Shown: positions 24,393-33,663, numbered from the stretch's first letter. The stretch is DNA of 64,000 nucleotides from Acidobacteriota bacterium (GCA_021779935.1 JAJXZT010000017.1:47583-111582); one strand, 5' to 3'. Translations and numbers: made by a program. Notes: generated by a model not told the origin, from the letters alone.

Positions 24393-26096
24393 ATGAGTGT
24401 CGCTCCCATCTCTTATGCGGCGCGCTCGCTGCGCCTAAGGCTGCCAAAGGTCTGCGTCGCTGTGACGGGCACGGATGCCGCCGAAATGCTGGACAAGGCG
24501 GAGACGCTCGTCCGGGAAAATCCATTTCTGGAATTCCGGCTCGACTACCTGAAAGCCCCACTTTCGGCGATTCCCCGCATAAAGCGGCTGTTTGAATACC
24601 GTCCGGATGTGATTGCAATCGCCACCTGCCGCCGCGCGGCAAACGGCGGAAGGTTCCGCGGCTCGGCTGCGGCACAGATAGAAGTTCTGGAAAAAGCAGC
24701 AGCCGCTGGGTGTCAGATGGTCGACGTGGAGCTGGAATCGGCCGAAGCGCTGAAGCACCGGGAGCTGGAGAAACTCAGGACAGGCGCGACACTGCTGCTC
24801 TCATACCACGATTTCAAGGCGACCAGGAAACTCGACGAGACCTTCGAAAGAATGAAGGTTTTCCAGGCAGATTTCTACAAGGTCGTCAGCACGGCTACCA
24901 GCCTTCACGACAACGTCACGATGATGAAATTCCTGCAGAAGACCAGCGACCATCACTGGATGGTCGGGCTCTGCATGGGCGAACAGGGAATCATCAGCCG
25001 CGTGCTGGGCGTCCGGGCGGGAAGCATCTTCACCTTTGCGTCGGCAGGACCGGGAGAAGAGACCGGGCCGGGACAGGTCACGGCGCGTGAACTGCGCGAG
25101 ACGTATCGCATTGACCAGGTGGATGCGGTGACCAAGGTTTACGGGGTCGCGGGTGATCCGGTATCACAGTCGAAGTCGCCGGTGATGATGAACACGGCTT
25201 TCCGACGGGAGAATGTGCACGGAGTTTACCTGGCGCTGCACGCCAAGCATCTCGACGACCTGCTGGTATGCATTCGCGACATTCCGCTGCATGGCGTAAG
25301 CGTGACCATGCCATACAAGCGTGAGATCGTGGAGCACCTCGACAATAGCGACCCGCTTACCGCGCAATCGAGATCCTGTAACACGGTGGTACGGGGGCAG
25401 GATGGCAGACTGTTCGGATTCAACACCGATGTCGCGGGGATGCAAATTCCGCTGGAAAAGCACATTTCGCTGCAGGGCGCGAAAATCCTGCTGCTGGGAG
25501 CCGGTGGGCTGGCGAGTGCGGCGGCCTTTGGCCTGAAGGCGAAGGGCGCGGACATCTACCTGCTGAATCGCACGCCGCAACATGCACAATCTTTGGCAAA
25601 AAAGGCACAAGGCAAAACCGTCAAGCGCTCCGATCTTCCGAAGTTGACCTTCGATGTGATTCTCAACGCGACCCCCGTGGGAATGGGAAACAAGACGCAA
25701 TCTCCACTGGAAGAGAACGAACTGAATGCGAAAATCGTGTTCGACGCGGTCTACAATCCGCTGGAAACGAAGCTGCTGAAAATGGCGCGCGGGAAGGGAC
25801 TGACGACAATCCCGGGAATAGAAATGTTTGTGGGACAAGGTGCGCGACAGTTCGAGATCTGGACGGGAAAGCCCGCTCCGCTCGAGGACATGTACAACGC
25901 GGTACTGCGGCAGCTCGGCGACACGGCGCCAGCCACTCCCTCTGCTCCAGCACCAGCCAGCCCCGCAGAACCCGCAAACGCAGCGCCGGCACCCCAGGCG
26001 CCTGAGCTTGCCAAACCGAACTCCAAGCCCGCTAAAAAGCACACCTCCACCAAAAAAGCGGCAAGTCCTGCAAAGAAGAACAGCAAGAAGAAGTAA
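24393..26096 (+). CDS. aroDE: Bifunctional 3-dehydroquinate dehydratase (type I) / shikimate dehydrogenase
   Basis: One chain of 567 residues catalyses two successive shikimate-pathway steps. Residues about 12-235 are a type I dehydratase: FLEFRLDYL, VDVELES, LLLSYHDF with the catalytic His and FYKVVSTA with the Schiff-base Lys. Residues about 245-515 are AroE: GVAGDPVSQSKSPVMMN, VTMPYK near 303 with the catalytic Lys, GFNTDVAGM and LLLGAGGLASA. A tail of about 50 residues follows: first Ala/Pro, then lysine-rich and histone-H1-like (KKHTSTKKAASPAKK). Start uncertain: ATG 24393 or GTG 24351. Confidence 0.95.
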   Translation: MSVAPISYAARSLRLRLPKVCVAVTGTDAAEMLDKAETLVRENPFLEFRLDYLKAPLSAIPRIKRLFEYRPDVIAIATCRRAANGGRFRGSAAAQIEVLEKAAAAGCQMVDVELESAEALKHRELEKLRTGATLLLSYHDFKATRKLDETFERMKVFQADFYKVVSTATSLHDNVTMMKFLQKTSDHHWMVGLCMGEQGIISRVLGVRAGSIFTFASAGPGEETGPGQVTARELRETYRIDQVDAVTKVYGVAGDPVSQSKSPVMMNTAFRRENVHGVYLALHAKHLDDLLVCIRDIPLHGVSVTMPYKREIVEHLDNSDPLTAQSRSCNTVVRGQDGRLFGFNTDVAGMQIPLEKHISLQGAKILLLGAGGLASAAAFGLKAKGADIYLLNRTPQHAQSLAKKAQGKTVKRSDLPKLTFDVILNATPVGMGNKTQSPLEENELNAKIVFDAVYNPLETKLLKMARGKGLTTIPGIEMFVGQGARQFEIWTGKPAPLEDMYNAVLRQLGDTAPATPSAPAPASPAEPANAAPAPQAPELAKPNSKPAKKHTSTKKAASPAKKNSKKK

Positions 26097-26456
26097 GAAC
26101 CGCCACCATCGTGTCATCCAAATGATGTAGGCGATGAATTTATTTACAGAACTGTAGAATTTAATTTATCTACAGCTGCTACTCAGGATATCTTGTCAAC
26201 GCCTTGGCTGCTTTAACCGCTGTGCGCGACGAGGCTGTAATGCTCGCAGCAAAGTCATTGCGGCTAGATTTGCACTGCACAGAGTTGCTATTTACCAATT
26301 GCGGCGTTAGCATAGAGGTGGTGGGCTTAGGCCCACAATACGGTTCGTCGGCGTTTTCAAGACCGTTCCGCCACAAACCCACAATCCGAAGTTGTCGGCC
26401 AAGTTACCTTTCCGTGGCGCTAACTTCCCCCGCCCGGCTACGTTGGAGAGACGGAG
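26097..26456. other. Intergenic region between aroDE and the GvpL/F gene
   Basis: About 360 bases, with an AT-rich start. A small palindrome GTGGGC-ttag-GCCCAC lies at 26321-26336. No RNA or gene is convincing; a short minus-strand open frame (26179-26382) has no ribosome site or family resemblance. Confidence 0.5.
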
Positions 26457-27194
26457 ATGGCGTGGTACGCGTACTGCATTACCGAGCAGGCTACGTTTCA
26501 ACAGGGTCGTGTTCGGCGTCCTTTTCCCATTGAGGAACTCAAAGGCATTCACGGCGCTCCCGTTCTAGGTTATCCAAGCGGCGAGTTTGTCGTGCTGGTC
26601 AGCGAGTTCCCCAGCAATCCACAACTTTCACAGCAGGCGGTTTTTGACCATGCGCGAGTGGTATCGGATTGTTTCCGCATGGCAACCGTACTGCCCTTCC
26701 GCTTCGGTACGATCTTCGATACCGATGAGGCGCTAAGGCAAGCTGTCCGGGTCAACCGAAAAACCTTCACGGAAAGCGTGGAGAAGCTACGAGGAAAAGC
26801 GGAAATGCACCTGAAGGTCACGGTGCAGGAAGATGAAGCGATTCCTCAGGTGATCCTGGATGTGCTGCCGTCACGCGCCGGCGGCGAGTACCTGACCAAG
26901 CTTCGCGAGAAAGCAAGTCGGGACCGCGAGCGCCAGTCGAAGGCTCGCGCTTTGTCTGTTCAGGTGCACAAGCTGTTTGATCCTCTGGAAGAAGACGTGG
27001 TGTGCAAGAAGGTCGATACCGGACTGGTGATCGACATTGCCCACCTCATCGACACCAGCGCCGTGCCGAAGTACCAGAATCGGTACAGCACAGCGATGAA
27101 GCAGTTGAAGGACTGCCGTGTGTCGGTAAGCGGCCCTTGGCCGCCGTATCACTTCCTGAAGGGTAAGTTGCGGACGGTAACCAATAGCAACTAG
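26457..27194 (+). CDS. GvpL/GvpF family gas-vesicle-type protein, orphan
   Basis: 245 residues with the GvpL/F layout: MAWYAYCITE at the start, FDHARVVSDCFRMATVLPFRFGTIFDTDEALRQAV near 62-98, a GKAEMHLKVTV strand, a charged helix LREKASRDRERQSKARALSV, and the C-terminal SGPWPPYHFL motif. In gas-vesicle clusters these proteins act as accessory assembly factors. No gvpA shell gene is in the window, so a role in ordinary gas vesicles is doubtful. GGAGAG precedes the start and a terminator follows. Confidence 0.85.
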   Translation: MAWYAYCITEQATFQQGRVRRPFPIEELKGIHGAPVLGYPSGEFVVLVSEFPSNPQLSQQAVFDHARVVSDCFRMATVLPFRFGTIFDTDEALRQAVRVNRKTFTESVEKLRGKAEMHLKVTVQEDEAIPQVILDVLPSRAGGEYLTKLREKASRDRERQSKARALSVQVHKLFDPLEEDVVCKKVDTGLVIDIAHLIDTSAVPKYQNRYSTAMKQLKDCRVSVSGPWPPYHFLKGKLRTVTNSN

Positions 27195-27226
27195 AGCACC
27201 AGCCAGTACGCGAATTGGGGTTTGGA

Positions 27227-27252
27227 GGGTCGGCAAAGACGCCGGCCCTTTG
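27227..27252 (+). terminator. Terminator of the GvpL/F gene
   Basis: GGGTCGGC (27227-27234) pairs with GCCGGCCC (27241-27248) with one wobble, followed by TTTGT. Confidence 0.7.
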
Positions 27253-27367
27253 TATTTGGCGGTCTGAAGCCTGAAAGTGCCTCTTAAAATTCTCATACTG
27301 TATCCCGCGATACCACAAGTTGGAATTCAGATAGAATGACCTCCAGCCGCACGGTGGAGGGTTGAGG

Positions 27368-28828
27368 ATGTTTCCCCCACAACCGAAGACGAGGGTACTG
27401 GCCGTCGCCGAAGAAGCGATGCAGCGGATTCTCGCCTCCCAACTGCAAGAAGGAAACTTTGACGTCAAAGCCGCCGCGAAGGACGAAGACGCGCTGCGAC
27501 TGTTGCGTACATGGAATCCATCCGTTGTGCTGGTGAACGTAAACGCCGATGGGCTGAGAGTGTTGGAGCTCATCCGTCAGAGCCAGCCTGAAATTCCCGT
27601 AATCGCAATCTCCGCCGGAGCCGCGCCGGAGGAAATCTTTCAGGCGTCGAAGCTCGGCGCGAACGACTGGCTGACAGTCCCCTGCGACGGCGGTGCGCTG
27701 GCGCTCCGCATTGCACGACTGGCGGAAAAAGGCGGCAACGGAGAAGAGCCGCAGCTGCGCGACCGCGTCCGCAAGCAGCGCGACTTCACGATGCTCTACG
27801 GCACCAGTCCGAAGATGGAAGACGTGAAGGACACGATTGAGCAAGTGGCCGGGACAAACGTCACAGTGCTGATTCGCGGCGAAAGCGGAACGGGCAAGGA
27901 AGTTGTGGCGAGGATGATTCACGCGAAATCTCCGCGCAAACAGAACCCGTTTGTGAAAGTCAACTGCGCGGCCATTCCAAACGAACTGCTGGAAAGCGAA
28001 CTGTTCGGCTACGAGCAGGGCGCATTTACGGGCGCTACAAGGCAGAAACCCGGCAAGTTCGACCAGGCAAACAACGGCACAATCTTCCTTGACGAAATCA
28101 GCGAGATGCATCCATCGCTGCAGGCCAAGTTGCTGCATGTGTTGCAGGACGGCGAGTTTGCGCGGCTCGGCAGCAAGCACGACGTGACGTCGGACGTGCG
28201 TGTGCTGGCTGCGACGAACAAGCCGCTCGAAAGTGCGGTAGCGGAAGGACAATTTCGCGAAGACCTCTTCTACCGGCTGAACGTCGTCAGCATTCACATC
28301 CCTCCATTGCGCGAACGGCGACAGGAGATCCCGGTCTTCCTCGACTTCTTCCTGAGCCGATACAGCGAGTATTACGGCAAGCAGCGCGGCGCCTTCAGTG
28401 CCTACGCGGTGAGCCGCATGATGGAGTACAACTGGCCGGGAAATATTCGCGAACTGGAAAACCTGGTCAAGCGCTTCGTCATCGTGGGCAACGAAGCGCA
28501 GATTATCCGCGAGCTCTCAACGCCGAAGCCCTTGATGCGATCGGTGGCGTGGAACTCCGCAACGGAGCCTCTCGAAGAGAATTCGGCGCAGGCGACAGAG
28601 GAACTCGAAAGACGCGAGACGGAATCGCTCTCGCTGCTGGAGATTGGACGGCGGGCGGCGATGAAGGCCGAACGCGAAGCCATTGAACGCGTGCTGACGC
28701 AGACACGATGGAACCGCCGCGAGGCAGCGAAGATTTTGAAGGTAAGCTACAAGGCGCTGCTCAACAAGCTGAAGCTGATGGAAATTGAGGACGGCAAAGA
28801 GCAGAAGAAAGGTGCGTCCGAGTCCTGA
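27368..28828 (+). CDS. Sigma-54-dependent activator with degenerate receiver domain
   Basis: 486 residues; GGAGG seven bases before ATG 27368 fixes the start. Domains: receiver-like (1-115), AAA+ (about 145-380) and Fis-type HTH (about 447-475). The AAA+ part is intact: GESGTGKE near 170, GAFTGA near 217 (contact with sigma-54), IFLDEI and FREDLFYRLNVVSI. The receiver lacks the catalytic residues: the phospho-acceptor region reads VVLVNVN, with Asn where Asp is expected, the acidic pair near the start is VAEEA, and the Lys of the KP motif is replaced (LTVPC). Phosphorylation control is therefore unlikely. No histidine kinase is adjacent. Confidence 0.93.
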   Translation: MFPPQPKTRVLAVAEEAMQRILASQLQEGNFDVKAAAKDEDALRLLRTWNPSVVLVNVNADGLRVLELIRQSQPEIPVIAISAGAAPEEIFQASKLGANDWLTVPCDGGALALRIARLAEKGGNGEEPQLRDRVRKQRDFTMLYGTSPKMEDVKDTIEQVAGTNVTVLIRGESGTGKEVVARMIHAKSPRKQNPFVKVNCAAIPNELLESELFGYEQGAFTGATRQKPGKFDQANNGTIFLDEISEMHPSLQAKLLHVLQDGEFARLGSKHDVTSDVRVLAATNKPLESAVAEGQFREDLFYRLNVVSIHIPPLRERRQEIPVFLDFFLSRYSEYYGKQRGAFSAYAVSRMMEYNWPGNIRELENLVKRFVIVGNEAQIIRELSTPKPLMRSVAWNSATEPLEENSAQATEELERRETESLSLLEIGRRAAMKAEREAIERVLTQTRWNRREAAKILKVSYKALLNKLKLMEIEDGKEQKKGASES

Positions 28829-29044
28829 AGTTCGGTGGAAAACGTGATTTGACGGATTCCCATTTAAATATCCCTTCGTTTTCCCCTCATATTTCCCCTT
28901 GCACCTCTTTTCCGCTTTTGTGCATCAAACGTTGTTCGGGCTGGATGCGGAAGGTTGACGCAATTGCCTGCCGCGCATATGATTCCCGTTCTATTCCCTG
29001 GCGGGCCGGGGCACGAAAAGCCTGGCTGCCGTACGAAGGCACTT

Positions 29045-29419
29045 ATGGACAAGAAGAGACTCGAACAATTCAAGAAGCGCCTGGAGGAGCGGCAACGCGA
29101 ACTCCGTGAGAGCGTGAGCCGCACAGAGGAGGACGGCCGGACGACGGATTTGGGTGAGATTGCCCAGGACATCGCGGACCGCGCCTCGAACTCTTATCAG
29201 AAGGAGTTCTTGTTCCACAAGAGCAACAATGACCGCCAAACGCTGCAGATGGTGGAGAGCGCACTCGCCCGTATTCGCGAAGGTTCATTCGGAGAGTGTA
29301 TTTCGTGCGGCGAAGAGATCAACGCCAAGCGTCTGGACGCCGTGCCGTGGACGCGCTACTGCATTGCCTGCCAGGAGAAGCAGGAACAGGGCCTGTTGGA
29401 AGAAGAAACCGGCACATAG
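29045..29419 (+). CDS. DksA/TraR-family zinc-finger protein
   Basis: 124 residues from ATG 29045 with GAAGG upstream. A long coiled coil (about 1-75) carries DLGEIAQDIADRASNSYQ near its tip, followed by a C4 zinc finger (C85, C88, C106, C109: CISCGEE...YCIACQ). DksA proteins enter the RNA polymerase secondary channel and act with ppGpp; the tip of E. coli DksA has Asp-x-x-Asp-x-Ala, and here DIADRA lies in the equivalent region. The family also includes proteins unlinked to ppGpp. Terminator follows. Confidence 0.88.
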   Translation: MDKKRLEQFKKRLEERQRELRESVSRTEEDGRTTDLGEIAQDIADRASNSYQKEFLFHKSNNDRQTLQMVESALARIREGSFGECISCGEEINAKRLDAVPWTRYCIACQEKQEQGLLEEETGT

Positions 29420-29444
29420 ACTCATGCCGGATGGATTTTGGAAA

Positions 29445-29467
29445 GCCGCCCGCCGGGGCGGCTTTTC
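29445..29467 (+). terminator. Terminator of the DksA-family gene
   Basis: GCCGCCC pairs with GGGCGGC around GCCG, followed by TTTTC. The last base touches the stop codon of the converging amidohydrolase gene. Confidence 0.85.
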
Positions 29468-30291
29468 TATTCAGCAAAGGCCACGTTCTGCGCGGGAAGG
29501 CGAACGATGCCCTTGGCTTCGATCTGGAAGACGCGCGAGGCGTTCTCCCAGAGAAAGGCGCGCAGTCGATCCTCCGGCATTTCGAGACGCGCAATTCCCT
29601 CGATGAGATCAAGCCAGGGCAATCCGTTGCTGCCAAACATGGCGCGCTCGGCGGCGAGCGGAGAGTGCAGGAAAGCCGAGACATCGTGCGGGTCGGGCAC
29701 AAGGCCGTCGAATGCGAAATAGACGTTGGGAAAGTGCTCGATGACTTGCAGCGTGGCGGAAAGATCGATGGATCCGCATATACCGGCGACGACCACAAGC
29801 TCCGGAAAGTCACGTGCGACCGGAACCAGGTCGGCGGGCTTGGCAATACTGGCCATCGAAACGCCCACCTGGATAACGACTGGAATGCCCAGTTGCGCGC
29901 ACTTGCCGTAAAGCGGATACATGCGCTTGTCGTCGAGAGGAACATCGCCGCCCTCGGTGAGCACGTGGACGCCGCGGAAGGCGAAATCTTTGATGGCCTG
30001 ATCGATGCGGTCGAGGCTCTCCTGAATGGCATAAGGGTTGTAGCCCGCCAGCCCGGAGAAATGCATGGGGGCGCTTGCGGTGTATTGCACAATTTCGTCG
30101 ATCTGAATTTCGCCGCAGATCCAGTGGCGCTCACACTGCCAGTGACGGCAGGGCGCAAGCAGGAGATGCATCACACCAGCGCGATCCATGGCGCGAAGCA
30201 GTGCCGGGTCGGGCGTGGCACACCTGGGGAGCGCGAGTTTGCCCTGCGATTCGGGAGAGAAAAGACAATCGATGACGGGAACACTGGCCAT
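29467..30291 (-). CDS. Amidohydrolase-fold protein lacking the metal ligands
   Basis: 274 residues with the barrel pattern of amidohydrolase-2 proteins (GLAGYNPYAIQESLDRIDQA, PLYGKCAQLGIPVVIQVG, PNVYFAFDGL, RAFLWENASRVFQI). The family's metal ligands are absent at all expected places: IDCLFSPES replaces DxHxH, GVHVLTEGG lacks the HP-type His, GIPVVIQVG has Gln where His is usual, VAGICGS lacks the fourth His and GSNGLPW has Asn in place of Asp. It is probably non-catalytic or uses another chemistry. It diverges from the GT39 gene and converges on the DksA gene. Confidence 0.8.
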   Translation of the reverse strand: MASVPVIDCLFSPESQGKLALPRCATPDPALLRAMDRAGVMHLLLAPCRHWQCERHWICGEIQIDEIVQYTASAPMHFSGLAGYNPYAIQESLDRIDQAIKDFAFRGVHVLTEGGDVPLDDKRMYPLYGKCAQLGIPVVIQVGVSMASIAKPADLVPVARDFPELVVVAGICGSIDLSATLQVIEHFPNVYFAFDGLVPDPHDVSAFLHSPLAAERAMFGSNGLPWLDLIEGIARLEMPEDRLRAFLWENASRVFQIEAKGIVRLPAQNVAFAE

Positions 30292-30479
30292 GTGCGCCGC
30301 CTCTCAGTTCGGTACTTGGAGGCTAGCTTCGCGGGGAAACAGAGGCAGTGAGAAGGGTCACTTTTCGGGGTGACTACTATCACGGCGAATGTCGATGTTC
30401 TCACCGGTTCGTGCTTGTTGCACAATGCTATTGTCAATCTTGCAGAGCCTCTTTTCGGCGGTTCACAGCATCTCTCTCG

Positions 30480-30485
30480 TATAAT
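30480..30485 (+). promoter_or_regulatory. Possible -10 box of the GT39 gene
   Basis: A consensus TATAAT 22 bases before the start codon. No well-spaced -35 element is visible (TTCACA at 30462 is only 12 bases away). Confidence 0.4.
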
Positions 30486-30506
30486 TACTCTCACTTGGTC
30501 AACGGA

Positions 30507-32393
30507 ATGCACGCCCCTATCAGCTCACAAGCAGGTCACTACACGGAGACTACCCCGTCAGCCGCAAGCACGAGCACATCGCGCCACAAGCTCTACGTCC
30601 TGCTGATCTTTGGACTGTGGCTTGCGCTCTATGTGCCGGGATTGTTCAGTCCATCGCTGCTCGACGACGCAGACTCGATTCATGCCGAAGCGGCGCGCGA
30701 GATGGTTCTGCGGCACGACTGGTCCACGCTTTACATCAACAATGGATTCCGCTATCTGGAAAAAGCGCCGCTGCTCTACTGGGGCATGGCGACGAGCTAC
30801 AAGCTGTTCGGCGTGTCGGACTGGTCGGCACGACTGCCGCTGGCGCTCGGGGTGCTGGCTTCGCTGCTCGCCGTCTACAGCCTGGCACGCAGAGCAGTGA
30901 ATGAAACCGCCGGCCTCTACGCGGCAGTTGCACTCGGACTCTCATTCGGTCCATACATCTTCACGCGCATCCTGATACCAGATTTACTGGTGGGTTTGTG
31001 GCTGACCATCGGACTCGACTTCTTCTTGCGAGGACTGGAGCAGGAGCAACCGTCGCTGATCTCGTGCTGGGGACTGGCGGTTACGACGGCGCTGAACATC
31101 CTGACAAAGGGATTGATCGGGTGCGTGTTTCCCTTCTTCATCATCTTCTTCTACCTGTTGATGACGAAAAATTTGCGGCACTTCCTGAAGATGCGACTGG
31201 TGTCGTCGTTCATCATCTTTCTCGCAGTGGCGGCGCCATGGCACATCATTGCCGGGATAGAAAATCCGCCGATGGGCCAGTCGAAGGGGTTCTTCTGGTT
31301 CTACTTCATCAACGAACAGTTTTTGCGCTACTTGAATGAGCGTTTCCCGAAGGACTATGCGACCGTCCCGTTCTACATCTTCTGGGGCGGGCTGCTGATC
31401 TGGATGATGCCATGGAGCGCGTTCCTGTTCAACGGGTTGGCGAAGATTCCATACAAGTGGCGCGAGTGGACGAATCTCGACCGGCGCGGCCGTGCGCTGC
31501 TGCTCTGCGGCGTATGGGCAGCGTTTATCCTGGTGTTTTTCAGCTTCTCCAGCCGGCAGGAGTACTACACAATTCCAGCGTTGCCGGCGCTGGCAATTCT
31601 GATCGGCATCTTCCTGGCGGACGAACAACACGCACCAGCGGATTCGAAGGTACGGCGCTCGGGGCGGCGGGTTGCTGCCACGATGTTTGGCATCGCCGTG
31701 CCTGCATTTCTTGTAGCAATGACACTGCTGTGGTACTCCGAGGCAGTGCCAATTGGCTCGCACCTGGCCGACGTGCTGACACAGAATCCCGGAGACTACT
31801 CGCTCTCGTTTGGACACATTTTCGATCTGACACCGAAGGCGATGGGATTCTTCCGCGTGCCGCTGGCGCTTACTGGGATCGCGCTATTGCTGGGAACACT
31901 GGCAAGCTGGCTGCTGCGCCGCAAGGGAAAAGTAGTCGCGGGAAATATTGCGCTGGCACTGATGTCGCTGATCTTTCTGCTGTGCGCACACCAGGGACTC
32001 TCGATTTTTGCGCCGATCCTGTCGTCAAAAGAACTGTCGGACGCGGTCTCGCAGGCGTATAAGCCCGGCGATGCCGTGGTGATCAATGGCACGTATGAGG
32101 ATGGATCGACGCTCAATTTCTACGGACATTTCCGGCTGCACGTTGTAGACTCACGCGACAACGGAAATCTTTATTACGGTTCTCTCTTCCCGGACTCGCC
32201 TAAGATATTCGAGAATGACGATTCATTGGCGAAACTGTGGACGAGTCCGAGGCGCGTCTTCCTGTGGACGGAGATCGACGATATTCCGGCTTCGGTGAAG
32301 AACACGGGCTACACGATTCTTGCCCGCAGCGGTGGCAAGTACATCCTGGTGAATCACCCGGAGGAGACGCAGACGGCGACGCCGGGCGCGTAA
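30507..32393 (+). CDS. Glycosyltransferase family 39 (ArnT/PMT-like), polytopic
   Basis: 628 residues with about eleven to twelve membrane spans. The first extracytoplasmic loop carries DDADSIHAEAAREMVLRHDW, the acidic motif of GT39/GT83 lipid-linked sugar transferases, and RYLEKAPLLYWGMATSYKLFG follows as in ArnT. A C-terminal periplasmic domain (about 510-628) contains NFYGHFRLHVVDSRDNGNLYY. Such enzymes move a sugar from a polyprenyl-phosphate donor to lipid A or a protein. It is followed 17 bases downstream by an HpnI-like glycosyltransferase, probably the same operon. Confidence 0.87.
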   Translation: MHAPISSQAGHYTETTPSAASTSTSRHKLYVLLIFGLWLALYVPGLFSPSLLDDADSIHAEAAREMVLRHDWSTLYINNGFRYLEKAPLLYWGMATSYKLFGVSDWSARLPLALGVLASLLAVYSLARRAVNETAGLYAAVALGLSFGPYIFTRILIPDLLVGLWLTIGLDFFLRGLEQEQPSLISCWGLAVTTALNILTKGLIGCVFPFFIIFFYLLMTKNLRHFLKMRLVSSFIIFLAVAAPWHIIAGIENPPMGQSKGFFWFYFINEQFLRYLNERFPKDYATVPFYIFWGGLLIWMMPWSAFLFNGLAKIPYKWREWTNLDRRGRALLLCGVWAAFILVFFSFSSRQEYYTIPALPALAILIGIFLADEQHAPADSKVRRSGRRVAATMFGIAVPAFLVAMTLLWYSEAVPIGSHLADVLTQNPGDYSLSFGHIFDLTPKAMGFFRVPLALTGIALLLGTLASWLLRRKGKVVAGNIALALMSLIFLLCAHQGLSIFAPILSSKELSDAVSQAYKPGDAVVINGTYEDGSTLNFYGHFRLHVVDSRDNGNLYYGSLFPDSPKIFENDDSLAKLWTSPRRVFLWTEIDDIPASVKNTGYTILARSGGKYILVNHPEETQTATPGA

Positions 32394-32409
32394 AGACTTT
32401 ATAGCGAAC

Positions 32410-33630
32410 ATGCATTGGTCATTCGCACATCCGATCTGGCCAGCCATCGCGCTGTTGGGCGTGGTAGGCACAATTTCGTCCACCATTTTTCTCATCATGG
32501 TGATGGTTGCGGCACGGCGCTTTAAGCGCATCACGCGGCAACAGGCCGCGGACGTACGGGCCGAGTATCCGCCCGTCACGGTCTTGAAGCCGGTACACGG
32601 GTTTGAGCCGCAACTGGAAGCGAACCTTGAAAGCTTCTTCCTGCAGGATTACCCGGACTACGAAATTGTCTTTGGCTGCCGCACGGCGGACGATCCCGCA
32701 CTCGCCGTGGTGCAGAAGTTGTGCCAGAGATACCCGGCGGTGAGCGTTCGCATCGTGCTCTCCGGCGAACCGCGGCGGCCAAATGCGAAGGTGTACTCGC
32801 TCGACCGGATGATTGCGTCATCGACGAACGATTACTTCATCATCAGCGACAGCGACATTCGCGTGCGTCCGGATTTTCTGTATCGCGTGATCGCACCGCT
32901 GCTCGACAGGAAAAACGGACTGGTAACATGCCTCTACCAGGGCGTGCCGGCTGGCGATTTCTGGTCAGACCTGGAAGCGCTGGGCATGTCTGTGGAATTG
33001 CCCTCGGGCGTGATGGTGGCCGAGATGATGGAGGGCATGAAGTTCGCGCTCGGTGCGGTGATGGCCGTGCGTCGCGACGCGTTGGAAAAAATCGGCGGCA
33101 TTGGGACAACAGCCGACTACTATTCCGACGACTTCGTGCTCGGCAACCGCGTGGCGGAGGTGGGCTACACGGTTGTTCTCGCCAACCCCGGCGTGGGGCA
33201 TGTGCTCACCAGTCAAACCTTCCGTCAGACGTTCCGCACGCAATTGCGCTGGATGCAGAGCACACGGTATTCGCGTCCCAAGGGACACCTGGGAACGGGG
33301 CTGACGTACTCGACGCCGTTCGGATTGCTTGCGCTGGCAGGATGCGCCGCCATCGGTGCGTTGCCATTGGGCATTGCGCTGTGCGCGTGGGGATACGTCA
33401 ATCGCGTGGTGCAATGCCTGGCGGTTGGCTGGGGAGTGATTCGCGACCGGCGTGCGCTGGCTTATTGCTGGATCTACCCATTGCGCGATCTGCTTGGATT
33501 CTTTGTGTGGGCCGCAAGTTACCTGGGCGGCCGCTATTTTCAGTGGCGCGGCGAACTCTATCGTTTCACTCCCGGAGGCCGGATCGAGCCGGCGAGCAGG
33601 AATTTGCAGGCAGCCGGGAGAGGTGCATAG
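32410..33630 (+). CDS. HpnI-like ceramide-glucosyltransferase family protein (GT2/GT21)
   Basis: 406 residues: one N-terminal span (about 10-35), a GT2 catalytic domain with PPVTVLKPVHGFEP, DYPDYEIVFG, SDSDIRVRPDFL (the DxD) and QLRWMQSTR (the Q-x-x-R-W signature of GT21), and two to three C-terminal spans. HpnI adds N-acetylglucosamine to bacteriohopanetetrol; homologues glycosylate sphingolipids, and the substrate cannot be fixed from sequence. The start ATG lies 17 bases after the GT39 stop. Confidence 0.85.
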   Translation: MHWSFAHPIWPAIALLGVVGTISSTIFLIMVMVAARRFKRITRQQAADVRAEYPPVTVLKPVHGFEPQLEANLESFFLQDYPDYEIVFGCRTADDPALAVVQKLCQRYPAVSVRIVLSGEPRRPNAKVYSLDRMIASSTNDYFIISDSDIRVRPDFLYRVIAPLLDRKNGLVTCLYQGVPAGDFWSDLEALGMSVELPSGVMVAEMMEGMKFALGAVMAVRRDALEKIGGIGTTADYYSDDFVLGNRVAEVGYTVVLANPGVGHVLTSQTFRQTFRTQLRWMQSTRYSRPKGHLGTGLTYSTPFGLLALAGCAAIGALPLGIALCAWGYVNRVVQCLAVGWGVIRDRRALAYCWIYPLRDLLGFFVWAASYLGGRYFQWRGELYRFTPGGRIEPASRNLQAAGRGA

Positions 33631-33663
33631 ATTTACAGTTGCAGATTTATTGACCAACGCTGG

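Noticed and set aside
26179..26382. A 67-codon minus-strand frame between aroDE and the GvpL/F gene
   Set aside because: No ribosome site, atypical composition and no recognised motif; region looks non-coding.
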